The position numbers and the translations under genes are program-made. A stretch of 64,000 bases of DNA from Pseudocercospora fijiensis CIRAD86 (Eukaryota > Ascomycota > Dothideomycetes > Mycosphaerellales > Mycosphaerellaceae). This document shows, one piece after another, positions 1 to 12,095 of this stretch. The notes below the pieces were generated by a model. It was not told where the DNA came from and ran no database searches. It saw only the letters and a list, made by a program, of their open reading frames with translations. The stretch spans positions 2,071 through 66,070 of the forward strand of contig NW_006921545.1 in assembly GCF_000340215.1 (NCBI RefSeq). Reading direction: 5' to 3'. Numbering within the stretch: position 1 is the stretch's first letter; every line of letters begins with the position of its first letter.

Positions 1-193
1 TAGACGAGCTATAGTATCGCTAGATACTTCGGAGATAGACGGACTAGATAGACGAGTCGATCTACGCGACAGCTTAGGATAGGAAGGGACGTAGAGCCCT
101 TTATATAGAACTAGAAGAAGTCCTATATTATTATCTAATATAAGGCGCTAGAGTTATATTAGCGAGAAAGTAGCGGCGGACGGTTAGACTATA
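1..193. other. Left edge, RIP-mutated, unassigned
   Basis: The sequence has the same CA/TG-poor composition as the rest of the window. It can be read on the plus strand once TAG/TAA are treated as mutated Gln/Trp codons, and it may be the upstream part of the coding relic that follows. It is separated from that relic by a palindromic element. No motif is recognised. Confidence 0.3.
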
Positions 194-261
194 GACTACT
201 TTACCGGCTAGCGAAATAGTCGTATACGTCTACTAGTTTTCGCTAGCCGGCAAAATAGTCT
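194..261. repeat. Palindrome family P1, copy 1
   Basis: A foldback of about 68 bases. The left arm (about 194-215) reads AGACTACTTTACCGGCTAGC and the right arm (about 237-261) is its inverted copy with only RIP-type changes. The family core is a CCGGC-centred sequence flanked by CTATTTT/AAAATAG, and it recurs at about nine places in the left region and block A. It could be a tiny inverted-repeat transposon (MITE) or a palindromic regulatory site; no transposase is seen with it. Confidence 0.75.
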
Positions 262-289
262 ACGGCGTAATAGACTTATAGGGATTAAA

Positions 290-2860
290 GAGTTAGCGTA
301 GAGGAGGTTAGCCTTCGGTCGGCGATAGCGGCGAGAAGAGGATAGGCGGTACGGAGACTAAGCTAGCGAAATAGTACCTCGTAAGTTAGCATAGTAGAGG
401 GGCGCTTAATACCGCGGTCTAGCTTATCGATACGCTTAGCGAAGCGATAGTAAGCGGCGCGGTATTCTACCTAGGAAATAGGAGTATATTATATCTCGAC
501 GTTAACGACTTACTACGGGAGAATGTCGTCCCCTAAGGTTATAGTATAGTCGCGGATCTTAAGTTAGTTTCCCTTAGAGCGTCGGAGGACGTAGAGGCTA
601 AAGGCGAATATCGTTAGATGTATCTAGTTATCGTCGTCGAGGGGCCTACGTAGGGCTTTAGGGTTAAGTATTTAGAGGACGATATCGCGAAAGTATATAG
701 CGCTAGTATAGACGCGGCGAGATAGTAGAGCTATACAATAGATTCGCAGGTCTTCGGGAATAGCGCTCTATCGGAGGCTATAGTTACGTTAGAAACGGCT
801 ATAGTATATAACGGTATCGGTAACGTCCGAAAATCTAAAGATAAAGTCGGTCCGATCTCGGGCGTCCTATAGTTTAAAGATACGACGGAATAGAAACCGA
901 GTAAGTATAGCGAAGTCGTTAAGATTAGTAGCTAATAGAGTCGCTATAGCAAATACGGCTACCGTATACGCGTTATTAAAGAGATTCTATATAGCGTCCG
1001 TTTAGAGTAAGAACTGCGCCTAGAAGTAGTATACCTCGTTATATATAACGATAAACGGACACGTAGCGCGTAAGTTAGCGAGACGAAACGTATTATCGGA
1101 TTAATACTTATCGTACAATTAAGTATTACGGGCAATCTAGAGTTCTCTAATAGTGTTATTAGTACGGTCTCTACGCTCTATTCGATAATCGACTGCCTCG
1201 AGATTCCGTAGTTACAATTCGTCCTTCTACTAATATAGCTATAGCCGATCCTAAAACTAAGCTAGGCGGTTATATCGCTTATAGTACGCCGGGCCGGGTA
1301 TAAGTGTCTCCTAAATAAAGGCCTCGCGAGTAGAGATAATAAGCGTACGAGTAGTCTATAGATCGCGGTCCGAAAGGGATACGATATATTCGATAAGTCC
1401 TAGGCTATTAGGTACATTTAGGTAACGCTAGATAATATAGATAAGATAGCGAGACTCGCCGTTAATCGCGACGAGAGTAGCGACGTAGACATAGCGAGTA
1501 TAGTTAGGATTAGGACTAAAGTACTAGTTATAGGTATTGCGCTAGGTATTAATCGTCGCGGCGGTCCCGATTTAGTAGATAGGAGCGTAGCGGTAAGGCG
1601 TCGTATAAGTCTTATCTAGCTCGGTATATAATTCGGCGATAGTCGACTTCTACGCGTTAATATCCTCTTTAAGAGGGCCTAGGTAAATACTATCGGCTTC
1701 GCACTCTAGGCAATCGAGTATTCTACGCTAGAGCGTCTAGCGGCTACTAACGCCGAATCGCTAGTCGAGGAAAGTATCGACTACTATTATAAGTAGGTCG
1801 CGCGGGTCGTCGTCGGGAATAGTCGGTATATTATAGAACGGGACGTAATAGCCGAAGATAGAGTCTAGTACGATACCTCGCTCTATATAGGCGTAGTCGA
1901 GTATAGCTACGACGATAGTTAGTAGGAGATAAGTATATATATAGACTATTTTACCGGCCGGCAAATAGATATCTAAATATATATTTACTAGCCGGCAAAA
2001 TAATCTATACGTTAGGATTAACATTTCTTACCTTAATATACGATACGCTATTCTTCGATATACTCGGACTAAGCTACGGTAGCGTAGAGGATAGAGATAG
2101 TCTTACTAGTACCGATATCGTCGGCGAGAATAGCGCCCTATATAAGTAATTTCTATATTTCGACGATCTATATAATAGCCTATAGTTGCTATATCGTAAA
2201 ACAGAGTCCGCGAAACGTAATACGGTATAGGCATTTACTAACTTTATCGATCTCGCCGTCTAGGAGTGCGGTAACGTCGATATTTATTACCGTATAGGCT
2301 TCGTTAAATAATAGAGGCGTAGCCGTATACCTAGAGCGATAGTACTATAGGGTATCGAGTATACTAGCGTATAACGTACGCTAGGCGTCGGTAATAGGGA
2401 ACGGGGTATCGGGCTAGGGCGCAAGCTATAGCTAGTTAGTATTAGCCTAGATAGTACTCTTACGCTTACTCGGGAGATATTTTATATTAGCGGGATTAAT
2501 AGTATCCGAAGTCGAAAAAGTTATATCGATACTATTACTAATATCTCGTAGGAAGGCTCGCTATAGTACCGGATCCTAATCGTTAATCTTATATACGTCG
2601 TACGTCTTATACTACTTATAAAGGACATTCGTTAGGTCGTCTATTACGCGTATAGTTCGCTAGTAGTTATAAGTATTATCTACTCGGGTCGACCTAGCCT
2701 CGCCGAGAAAGGCCTTTTCGTCGCGCGCGAATTTATATACGTCGCTAGGTATAAGAGGACTAATAACTAGAGAGGGTAGACGCCTAGATAGACGTAGAGG
2801 GCCTAGAGCTAGCACTTCGGGGTCGTCCGCTATATTTAACTTAGAAACGTCCTTAGGTAT
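290..2860 (+). pseudogene. RIP-ruined coding relic, unknown protein
   Basis: The product is not recognised. On the plus strand, about 290-1,940 and then about 2,050-2,860 read as protein-like sequence if TAG/TAA codons are taken as mutated Gln/Trp. The two parts are separated by a P1 palindrome (1,943-2,008) that could lie in an intron. The only strictly open frame here is an 87-codon minus-strand stretch antisense to this reading, which I regard as incidental. There is no second copy in the window to check the frame against, so support is weaker than for relics in blocks A-C. Confidence 0.33.
1943..2008. repeat. Palindrome family P1, copy 2
   Basis: The arms are AGACTATTTTACCGGCCGGC (from 1,943) and its inverted counterpart ending at about 2,008, separated by an AT-rich loop. 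It interrupts the coding-like reading on both sides, so it may be an insertion or lie in an intron. Confidence 0.75.
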
Positions 2861-2883
2861 CGCCTAGGTAGTACTAATTCGAT

Positions 2884-3240
2884 TATAGACTACTTTACTA
2901 GCTAGAAAATAACGACGGATAGTAGAAGTAGTAGTAGTAGTAGTTAAAGTAGTAGTAGTAGTAGTAGATAGAAAAGTAGGGAAGATACGGAGGAAGAGAA
3001 ATATAAATAGGTAGCGCGTAGGCGCTCGGACTAACGTACGGGCTATAGGCGCGTACGCGTTAAATAGCAACGCGGTCGACCTAACTAAAGGCTACGTAAA
3101 AGAGTTATCCCGAGCGACGTAGCTAATTTATATAGACAGACCGGGATTATGTTTCGTTCGCCGCTTTAGTTAAGGCCGAGAAGTAAAGTCTACCGAAAAC
3201 GGGGCAGTATACGATTAAACTTAATACAAGTAGGGTAGGA
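2884..3240 (+). repeat. 330-base unit R350, copy 1
   Basis: First of three diverged direct copies (others at 4,808-5,135 and 5,985-6,297). Each starts with one arm of the P1 palindrome, passes through a 'GCGCTCGG..TAA' segment and an 'AATTTATATAG' TATA-like segment, then 'TTCGTTCGCCGC' and 'AAAGTCTACCGAAA', and ends near 'TTAAACTTAA'. A conserved TATA-like box upstream of unrelated-looking sequence suggests a duplicated promoter or 5' region. That is inference. Confidence 0.6.
2920..2968. repeat. (AGT)n microsatellite
   Basis: Two runs of AGT/TAG triplets separated by TTAAAGT. The minus-strand reading frame across it (poly-Thr) is a by-product of the repeat. Confidence 0.85.
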
Positions 3241-4388
3241 GGTAAGGTAAAGTAAAGTAGTATAAGGTATACTAGGCTAATAGATATAGAATATAGGCGC
3301 GTCTATTTTGCTATACGGGATTGCGGTTAGTATTAGTAAAAAATAGCGGATAATAGAGGGCGAGGCGTTACGAGGACGCGATAATTTCCCGGTAGGTAAT
3401 ACTATCGGTAGCTAAGTACCGTAGGCTAGCGTATTACGTAGCGTAAGACGAGTATTAAGGCGGGTTAGTTAAACGAAGGTAGGGAATAGGGCATATAGGA
3501 ATTCGTAGATAGTATAGTTAAATATAGTTATTCGCGTAATATACGATATAATATACTATAGGACTAATAATATCTAAGTATATCGTCTATCTACCGAGAG
3601 GAATAGAGGTACGCCGATAAGGAACTCGTACGTCGATCTCGCGGAGACTATATTAAAGCCCGGGACGCGCGAGTAGAGCCCTCTAGGATATTAATTAGTA
3701 CTTTATTTAGGCCTAGATAGACTATATCTCGGTAGATTACGGTTTAAAGGTACGACCGCGAATACGCTTAATCTCGTCGTTACTAAAGATACGCTCTAGT
3801 ATAAGAGCTATAGATAGACAAGTAGAGAGTAAGTAGGGCAAGTCTAGCTCGAAATAATAGTAGGCGGGATCGATACGATATAGATAGTATACTAGACGCT
3901 AAGTCCTAAGCGCCGACGGCTAGTTCTATAAGCGTTTCTAAGCGATAGCGGAGATATCAGTTATAGTAGCAACGTATAATATAGCGAGGCGAGCGTAGCT
4001 ATAAGAGTAATAGATAATCGCCTTTACGTCCAGATCGTCTTCGAAGGATCTATAGGCGATAGTACTCTAATATATAGATATATAGTCTAGGGTAACGTAT
4101 AGGATCCGATATATACCTAGTAGTAGATAGAGCGCGTCGTAGGCAAATAGGTCTACGTCGATAGTAAACCTAACTTTAGAAGACTATAGGATAATATATA
4201 TATAGATAAGCGATAAGACTACTATAAACCGATAGGACGGGGCGACTAGTTATATAAGCTAGTAGACGCGATACTCTAGTATAGGAATAGATATAGTAAC
4301 TTTAGGGTACCGCTAGATAGAGTTCTACGTATTCGCTAATAATCGAGTACTATACGCTAGTTAGTCGGGTAGTATATAGTTTCGTTAA
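3241..4388. other. No recognisable gene
   Basis: RIP-mutated sequence. A plus-strand reading is very rich in Gln, Arg and Ser after reversing stops, which is expected of any frame in such DNA and is not evidence of a gene. No motif or helicase/transposase signature seen. Confidence 0.5.
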
Positions 4389-4463
4389 CTATAGACCGCT
4401 TTACTAGCTAGTAAAGGCAATAGATATCGCTAACCGTTTACCGGCCGGTAAAGTAGTCTATAG
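4389..4463. repeat. Palindrome family P1, copy 3
   Basis: Arms CTATAGACCGCTTTACTAGC and the inverted CCGGCCGGTAAAGTAGTCTA, with a short loop between. The outermost CTATAG ends match exactly. Confidence 0.75.
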
Positions 4464-4807
4464 CGTAGCTAACTTATAGTAGGGCACTATCGAAGGGAGG
4501 ATATACGTAGGGGCGGGATAAGAAATAAATACTACGGGATACATTATATACGGTCCTAACGAGCTTACGGCGTATAGTAGTATAATAGGGGCGAGCGCTC
4601 GCCTAGAATACGAATTAGACTAGGTCGATAAAGTAATTACGTATAATATTAAAGTATTCGTAGTAGCGATTATAGAAGATAGCTACGGCTTATTAATCTA
4701 TATAGGATCGGCCTAGCGTACTATCTACGGTATTATCGTCGGCGACTTTTACTATAGTAGTAATCGGAGGCGACGACGTATATAGTTTATAGTATATATA
4801 CGGATAT
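4464..4807. other. No recognisable gene
   Basis: RIP-mutated sequence between a P1 palindrome and the second R350 unit. Nothing else is seen. Confidence 0.5.
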
Positions 4808-5135
4808 AGTAGTAGTATAACTATAAACTAATTTGCCGGGCAGAAAAGTTGCTAGGCGAGTAGAGTAGGCGGTAGTAGAAGTAGGTAGTAAGGTAGAAGA
4901 GAAGTCGAGGAGTAGAAGGAGATATAAATTAGCGTAGTATAGGCGCTCGGGCTAAGACCGGTAGACTAGCGGTTTACTTTACTAAGGCGCGTACGAAAAG
5001 GTCGTCCTAAGCGACGTAGCGAATTTATATAGCGAGGTCGGGATTGCGCTTCGTTCGCCGCTTTAGTCGAGGCCGAGAGGTAAAGTCTACCGAAACACGC
5101 TAGTATAGTATTAAACTTAATCTAAGTAAAGGGTA
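4808..5135 (+). repeat. 330-base unit R350, copy 2
   Basis: Diverged copy of the unit at 2,884-3,240, starting again with one P1 arm ('TTTGCCGGGC'). It shares the stretch around AGACCGGTAGACTAGCGG with the third copy more closely than with the first, so copies 2 and 3 are sisters. Confidence 0.6.
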
Positions 5136-5984
5136 TAAAGTCGGGTAACGACTAGCGTACCGAGCTAATAGATACCTAAGGCATAGTCGACTGTTCTACC
5201 GGTAGAGGTAATAGTAGATACGTATAGCTAGATAGGATATAAGGCAACTATAGCGGCTATAGGGACGATAGACTTTACTAGCCGGTAAAATAGTCGACGA
5301 TTACGGGAGATATCGGTACGTATAGTATAGGAAAGGATAAGATAGTAGATATATAAATTAAATCGTTATATAAGGATAAGAGTAATAGAGAGCTAGATAG
5401 TATAGAACTATAATAGTATAAGCTACGGCATAGTCTGTAATACTACGTACGTCCGTATTAATCCGCCGTCGAGAGTATAGTATAATAGGTAACCTAGGGG
5501 CGTACGTAGGCTTCCCTATACCTAGTTCTATACAGAGTAACTAAATAAATACTAATTATCGTAGCGGAGCTATATAGAGACGATTCCGACCTTAACTTCT
5601 ACGGCTCTATCGCTAGTATACGAGGCTAATATCTCTAAATATACCGAGTGTAGTCCCTTTAAAATCTAGTATAGCCGATACTAACTAGGAAGATCGCGAG
5701 CTTACGTAGTCGGAGTTAGCGGAGCTTTTCGGAATAGCCGTCGAGGTCGAGCTAAAAGAAGCTTAACATTCGACTATAGTAGTATTCGATCTCTTTATTA
5801 ATTAAGTAGGCGTAGAAAAACAGCTAGCAGTTTTTATTAATATAGAGACGATGGAGTTCGGCCTCGAAGGGCGCGACGGCGGTACTATCGGTATAGTCTA
5901 CTATAGCGATAATCGGACGTAGTAGGGAGCTTAGTAGATAGTCGTAGCGTAGTATAGTACGGTAGCGTAGGATATACGTATAGG
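5136..5984. other. No recognisable gene; one short P1 palindrome
   Basis: The first ~80 bases after the R350 unit still resemble those after copy 3 ('GATACCTAAGGCA' against 'GGTACCTAAGGCA'), so the duplication extends past the unit. A compact P1 foldback lies at about 5,270-5,296. The rest is RIP-mutated sequence with no motif seen. Confidence 0.5.
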
Positions 5985-6297
5985 GCTATAGACTAGTTTG
6001 CCGGCCGGAGGAATAGATAGACGAGTATAGGTCGCTAGTAGTAGAAGTAGATTATAAAGTAGAGAGAGTTAGCGGCCGAGAAGAGACCTATATTAGTACG
6101 TTAATAGCGCTCGGGGTAAGACCGGTAGACTAGCGGTTTACTCTACTAATATACGTATAAAAGAGTCCTCCTAGGCGATATAGCTAATTTATATAGTAAG
6201 GTCGGGACTACGCTTCGTTCGCCGCCTTAGTTAATACCGTAAAGTAAAGTCCGCCGAAACACGCTAATATACGGTTAAACTTAGCCTAAGTAAAGGA
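5985..6297 (+). repeat. 330-base unit R350, copy 3
   Basis: Third diverged copy, headed by the P1 arm 'TTTGCCGGCCGG' and carrying the same TATA-like and 'CGCTTCGTTCGCCGCC' segments. Confidence 0.6.
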
Positions 6298-7533
6298 TAG
6301 ACGTAAAGGCGATATCGAGCTATATAGGCGCGGTAGCGGGTACCTAAGGCAATACTAGCCGTTTTGCTAGGTAGAATAATAGTTAGTATTATTAATTACG
6401 AGATTATAGGGCGCGTTAGTAGGTATAGGGCGGTCGGCGTAATAGTACGTAATAGTACCGGCCGTATTGTTAGTTAATATATACGATAAGCTATAGGAGA
6501 TATACTATATAGAAACGGGCGAGATAGGATAAAGGTAGGAGAGAGGGTCGAGTCTTCGACCGAGTATTATACGCGCGAGATAGATATACGTATAGGATAT
6601 AGTAATCTCCTATAATAGGTAGTTTAGATAAGGATATATATATTAGGGCGGATAGTAGCGTAGATATATAGATACGGTATAAGTTACGCGCTATAGAAGG
6701 GGAAGGGGATATAACTAGTCTTTAAGTTTAATAGCGAGGCCGATTCCGTTTATAGAGGGAGGATAGAGTTTCCCCTTAGCCGAGTAAGTATTAGATATAG
6801 TAGTATAGATCGTCTATACCGCATAGTAGTTATACGCGACAATCGGGCAGTTGCGCTAGAAGCGATAATAAGTCTATCGTAGTTCCTATTAGGGAGTATA
6901 ACCGACGACTACTTTACGCTACTCGATATCGAATACGCCGTTTACGAATAGGATCGTTAGCGCTTAGGCAGAGGTATAAGAGGGCGAGAGAAGTTATTAG
7001 GGGAGATATATCGCAAGAGGAGCGCCGCTATCTAGCGATATCTAATAATTGTAAGATTGCCCGGCGCTCTAGTACGAGTTCGCGGTAAGGATAGTAGGAC
7101 AGATAATACTAGGGCGCGATACGAGCGTCTAATAGAGGCGTATAGGCTACTAGATCGGATCTACGGGCATTAATTCCTATTATTCTAGGCGGCCGAATAG
7201 TTTATATATAGATAGGCGAAGCGGAGGGGATTTAGTATTATAAAAAGCAAGTACGATATTAATATATTAGGTTAATAAACTCGTATAACGTACCGGTACG
7301 GCGACGGTAGAGATAGAGAAGATACGTATCTATAGCGAGGGATTATAGAGATAATAGGGGCCGAGGGGAGGTATAAATAGATCCCGGGCAAGTAGATAAT
7401 AGACTAATCTAATACGCGTTATAACTACGGCGAGAGCGACCGAGTAGACCTAAAGTAGTATAGTACGCGGGAGGCGTACTAGCGAATTGGGATACAGTTT
7501 ATAATAATATATATCCGGGGTCGTTCGATAGAA
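6298..7533. other. Upstream of A1 ORF1, possibly its 5' part
   Basis: RIP-mutated. It may hold the N-terminal coding part of the ORF that ends at 8,598, since that ORF has no obvious start at 7,534 and a full-length R350 'promoter-like' unit sits just upstream at 5,985-6,297. No motif seen. Confidence 0.35.
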
Positions 7534-8598
7534 GTATATAAAGCAGTAGCTAGGTTAGTATATCGGTACGCGGGATTAAATAGAAAACAAGCGGATAAGG
7601 TTATCGAGGATATCTCGTAGCTACCGGAGATAAAGAAAATCAAACGGCCGGACTATTCGACCGCGGGCATAGAACTAAATATACTAAGATACGCGGGCTT
7701 TTATATATAACCGGAGACGGTAAAGGATAGGTTTAAGTACCTAGTCGTCGCCTATCCTAAGCTTTTAAAGCTATATACTAAGGGCGATAGGACGTTAATC
7801 GTAAATAATATATTCGTAAAACCGGACAGTAGTAGGCACCGTATATATCTAGTAGGCTTTATTATCGATAGAATAGCGGTTACGATAGCGGTAATACGAA
7901 TAGACTGCCCGACCGTAAATAGGTATTATCTAGCCGCGTAGTATATAAAGTTAATACTACTAGATACGTATCTAGACGATCCGCTATTAATACTCTATAC
8001 GACGACGATAACATTAATTAAGAGCGTATAGTAGGAGTACTTTCCCGACGCGATCCTATACTAGGCGAAATAGTACCTAGACTACTTATTAATAGTAAAT
8101 AGTATCCGATTACTACGCCGAGTAGTAGGGCTACTTATATAATAGGATTTAGTAGATCTTACTATTAAGGTAATTCCGGTTCTAGAGGCGGCATACTATA
8201 AGCTACTAGACGTGTATAGTATAGCTAACCTTAATAAAGTATTAGGGGAGGTAAAGGAGGTTCTAGAACTTAAGTTTAGGGATAAAGATTTAATCGACTA
8301 TATTCGCGATAAGTATATACCTTTATTATTAGACGGGATATCTAACGCTAATCGAATAGTAAGTATAGTATAGGAGGAAGGCTAGAGAATACGAGATAGT
8401 ATATATATCGGAGTAGCCGTATAGCTCGAGGCTACGCAGGGCGGTATCTCGGAAATACTAGAGACGATAGATCTATTCTAGGCGGGGCAACTATAATATA
8501 TCGATAGGCTAGAGCATATATAAGCCTATACTAAGCATAGTATACGTAATGCATTCGATGTATGTATACTACCGTCTCTAAGTAGATATAGTAGTTAA
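7534..8598 (+). pseudogene. A1 ORF1 relic, unknown protein (C-terminal part)
   Basis: The product is not recognised. One plus-strand frame runs for 354 codons to TAA at 8,596-8,598 with only TAG/TAA interruptions. The reading is rich in Leu, Ile, Val, Tyr and Arg with charged helices, and has no Walker or zinc-finger motif. The true start is not visible and lies upstream. The block A duplication begins inside this ORF at 7,685, so the A2 copy (40,246 on) has lost the N-terminal part. A2 also has one extra base near the 3' end, which shifts the last codons. Confidence 0.45.
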
Positions 8599-8667
8599 GC
8601 AATATAGACCGCCTCGTATTTCCCTAACTCGTTAAACTATAGGATAATAAATGCAACTATATAAGAG

Positions 8668-8738
8668 TGCTAACCGTTTTGCCGGCTAGGAAAATAGACA
8701 ATAGCCCGGCAGTTTACTAGGCGGCAAAACAGTTAGCA
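8668..8738. repeat. Palindrome family P1 in A1
   Basis: Arms TGCTAACCGTTTTGCCGGC and GGCGGCAAAACAGTTAGCA. These longer TGCTAAC-ended arms, with CA and TG retained, probably show the family's unmutated form. Located just after the end of ORF1. Confidence 0.8.
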
Positions 8739-10700
8739 TTATACTATTAATGATTTACTATATAATATACGGTAGTAGGAGGAGGTAACCTATAAAACCT
8801 GCCCTAGAAAACGCCGTTAGTATACGGAGCGTAATACGTAAGTAAGCTAGACCTAAGGGTTAGTAACGATTAGGGTAAATCTTAGCGGCGGTAAGGTTAC
8901 TAATTTGCTCAAACTGTCTCGGTTATAGTAGGTTTATATTCGGGTAGATAAATAATAAAAGATGTCGTTAGATTAGGGCGTTATTATCTAATCGATTAGG
9001 GGAGAAATTAGTTTTCGAGAATTATAGTCGTTCGAAAATATACTATAATTTCAGACGTATATCCTAGGTAGACGAACTAACCGCTATCTATTCTACGATA
9101 TTACGAGTTAATAGTTTTAAGAACCGAATACTAACCGAGTTAATCGTAGTATTTTATTACGTATATAATAACTATATATAAACTAGTATATAGCCTAACA
9201 AGTCCGTATACGGGTCCGTTAGTATTATAACGTAAGGATATGTCGGATTGCCTCGACAATAGCCGGATTAGATAATAGTAGACTACTAGGTAAGTAAGAA
9301 TATACTAGACTAAGATAGCTAAGGCTACGATAACGGTATAGATAGTATACCGGACGTCCTAATAGACGATATACGATAAAATCTAGTCGGCGAGGTATAA
9401 TAGTCGAGCTATATCTAGGGATAGATAGCGCAATTAGGGTTCGAGCCTTAGTAGCGTTGCTATACTACGACCTATAGCTAGTAGACGCATCTACTATAAC
9501 CGCAATTACAATGCGAGAGTACTAACTATTTTACTAGCTAGTAAAAGTAATATAGACAATATAGTTTGCCGCCTAGTAAACCGGTTCGTATCTAATCGTC
9601 GTTTAGTAGATTAGCCCTAGGTTATATAACGCCTAAGTCTTGTACGATAGAAGTGCTAGATATAGAAATTCGGGTAGTACTATAACTATATACATTTACC
9701 TCCTATACGTAGCTAGCGATATTTAGCGGCACTACGGCGCAGTATCGACTATACTATATATATAAGCAGGTTAACGTATAAGATCTCTATAAATAGCTTA
9801 TATCTAATAATACTCGATCTAGCCGACTCCTTTACCGATAGGTTCTAGTATTTCAATACGGGTATCGCGAGATAGGGAAAAACTAGTAGATTGTCTAGTA
9901 AGTGTACCTACGTTAAGTTGTACGGGATATAATCCGACTTAACCGAGTATATCCTCTACTAGCGAGATCTAACCTAACTACTAGAGGAGGCCTATAGTTA
10001 GTGCGATAGTATAGAAACTAAGCTAGTACGTCGATCGGTCGGGGTATTATCGTACTCGCTAGGATAATAGGTATAAAGCAGATACCGGTAGTAAGAAATA
10101 ACCCGGGTAAGTAGCACTTTATTAGCTACCGTCGATAGTACGTATAAATGCGAGGCGAGAGAGCTATAGTATTAGCGCTCGACCCCTAAGTAATAGTAAG
10201 GGCTAGGAGGAATATAAGAAATTACGATAGATAATATACGACGACGTACGAGGAGACATTAAATTAAACCTAACTTATATACGCGGATTTCAAATACGAC
10301 GCCTAGATCGAAATATAGTACGGTATAACCGCGCTGTTCGAGTATACTAGAGAGAGTACGTAGGCGAATAGTATATTATAAAAGAAATAGTATATAATAA
10401 GCAAAGGCGGACGCGTAGGTACGAGCGGTATAGTAAAATTTAATCGAGTTTGCGTACGGTTCTAGTAGGACGTAAGGTAGGATCGGCTATAATAATAGAC
10501 AAAGTAGCGATACGGTAGGTAGTCTAATATATATAGCGAGGAAAGATATAAGAGGACGTCGGTTCTAGAGGTTGTCCGTATCCTACCTTTATCCGATTTC
10601 GCCTACTAAACTACTCGAGTACGTCGCTATTCCGAAACTTCTCTCTACGGCTAGCCGTTGCGTAGATACGAGTAAGACTACCGAGATAGCCGACTACTAA
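8739..10700. other. Intergenic or 5' region before ORF2
   Basis: No recognised gene. A coding-like plus-strand stretch (about 10,250-10,450, containing 'YGITALFEYTRES' after reversing stops) is in a different frame from ORF2, so it could be an upstream exon or a separate relic. A P1 palindrome lies at 9,519-9,580. The pseudo T-loop 'GGGTTCGAGCC' near 9,438 has no tRNA around it. Confidence 0.4.
9519..9580. repeat. Palindrome family P1 in A1
   Basis: Arms TACTAACTATTTTACTAGC and the diverged inverse TAGTTTGCCGCCTAGTAAAC. The matching A2 copy is at 42,080-42,143. Confidence 0.65.
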
Positions 10701-11381
10701 ATGTTAGCGAGTTATACTAAGCCGGCGCTAGCGACCGGTAATATAGCCGAGTATTACGATAGAATATTAATACGACGATAGTTATACGAGCGACCGCTAC
10801 TACTTCTATAGTATAACTAGGCGAGCTTCTTAGTAGAGGAGAAATAGTTACATTACGTAGAATATATAGCGTTTTTATTTATATAGGAAATATACTATTA
10901 TAGGATAGAAATAGGGGAACAGCGACTAGATAAGTTAGCGACGTAGGCGCGGGTTAATAGGCCTAGCGATTAGGTAGATAGTACACCGGTAGGTAGTAAT
11001 ATAATAGTAAGTAAGGGCATAATAGAAGTTAACGAGAGAGTAATAGGTAGATTAAGTAAAGGTATAATAGAGGTTAACGGGGGAGGAATAAGCGGACTAG
11101 GCGAAGGCTACGATAAATAGGGAGTAAGCGGAAGGAGGAGCGTAGAGGAAGATTTATCGGCCGGCTAGGTAGTATATAGGCGAACAATAAATAAGGAGTA
11201 GCTAAGTATAGAGGTACTAGAGGAACAGATCGTAGAGATAGTAGTAGAGATAATAAGTCTACGGGCGGAAATACTCCGACGAAGGGCGACGATACTATTA
11301 GTATATTATTGTCGGTAGGTTAATATACGACGTAGGCGAAAGGCGACGAGGAGGCGGTTAGGGTAAGGATAGAGAGAGTAG
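10701..11381 (+). pseudogene. A1 ORF2 relic, unknown 226-residue protein
   Basis: The product is not recognised. The frame starts at a surviving ATG (10,701-10,703; ATA in A2) and runs 226 codons to TAG at 11,379-11,381, interrupted only by RIP-type stops. It begins MLASYTKPAL and has a central helix-rich part. The C-terminal third is strongly basic (repeated Arg), with two near-repeats of 'GIIEVN' (around 11,020-11,080). The A2 copy (43,263-43,943) has exactly the same length, which supports a real former gene. The basic tail could bind nucleic acid; this is inference. Confidence 0.5.
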
Positions 11382-12095
11382 AATATATCGAGTAATAGTA
11401 GTTCGGTTTATAGATAGTTTATATTTTAGATCTCGACTAACTATACTCTATCCGTATTTAACTTAAACGGTCTAGCGATATAGGTAAATGCTAGCTATAA
11501 CTGTTTAGTTATATACTCTACTTCTAACGTCGGTAGACATCTTATACTATAGCGTACGAGCGTAGCAACGCTATAGCGTTATTAATTTAATAAGGATACT
11601 AGTATAATAATATCGTTAGTAGATTAGAGACTATTACTCCCGCCTAACTACCGAGTTAATATAGCGATAATATAGCTACGTACCGACTATTTCGCTAGAC
11701 GGAAAAGTAAATAGCACGACCGGTATATTATTGTTTTTTTTTCCGGCCGGCGAAATAGTTAGCGTCTAGAATTCCTACTCTATATAGTTGTTAGCGGGTA
11801 CCGGATCTAGTTTAACGTTCCTAGCTAGAATGTACTCGATAGCGATAGCGCAGAGACGAACACCTTAGATAGCCTTTTCTCTATCCTATATAGTACTCTA
11901 AGTTATCTACTAGAGGTATTCCTCTAGCGTTTTAAATTAGTGCTAGAATTTATCCCGGATCTAAGTAGGACCTATCTATAGCGACTAGAACACGCCGATA
12001 GCGACTAGCTATATAATGTCTAGCCGTTAACAACTCTGTATTTGCTTGCTATATTCCTAGTATATAGTAAAAGGGAAATAGTAGTAGAAGTAGGC
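11382..12095. other. Intergenic, ORF2 to ORF3
   Basis: RIP-mutated, with a P1 palindrome at 11,681-11,763. No promoter element can be trusted because TA has been enriched everywhere by mutation. Confidence 0.5.
11681..11763. repeat. Palindrome family P1 in A1, with T9 tract
   Basis: Arms GACTATTTCGCTAGACGGAA and TTCCGGCCGGCGAAATAGTT around a loop ending in a run of nine or ten T. The A2 copy is at 44,243-44,326 with the same T tract. Confidence 0.7.

Noticed and set aside
1761..2024. 87-codon open frame on minus
   Set aside because: It is antisense to a better plus-strand coding reading, its composition is that of RIP DNA, and it has no motif.
2864..3070. 68-codon open frame on minus with poly-Thr
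   Set aside because: Produced by the AGT microsatellite.
9425..9460. tRNA-like T-loop GGGTTCGAGCC
   Set aside because: No acceptor, D or anticodon arm around it; a chance match.
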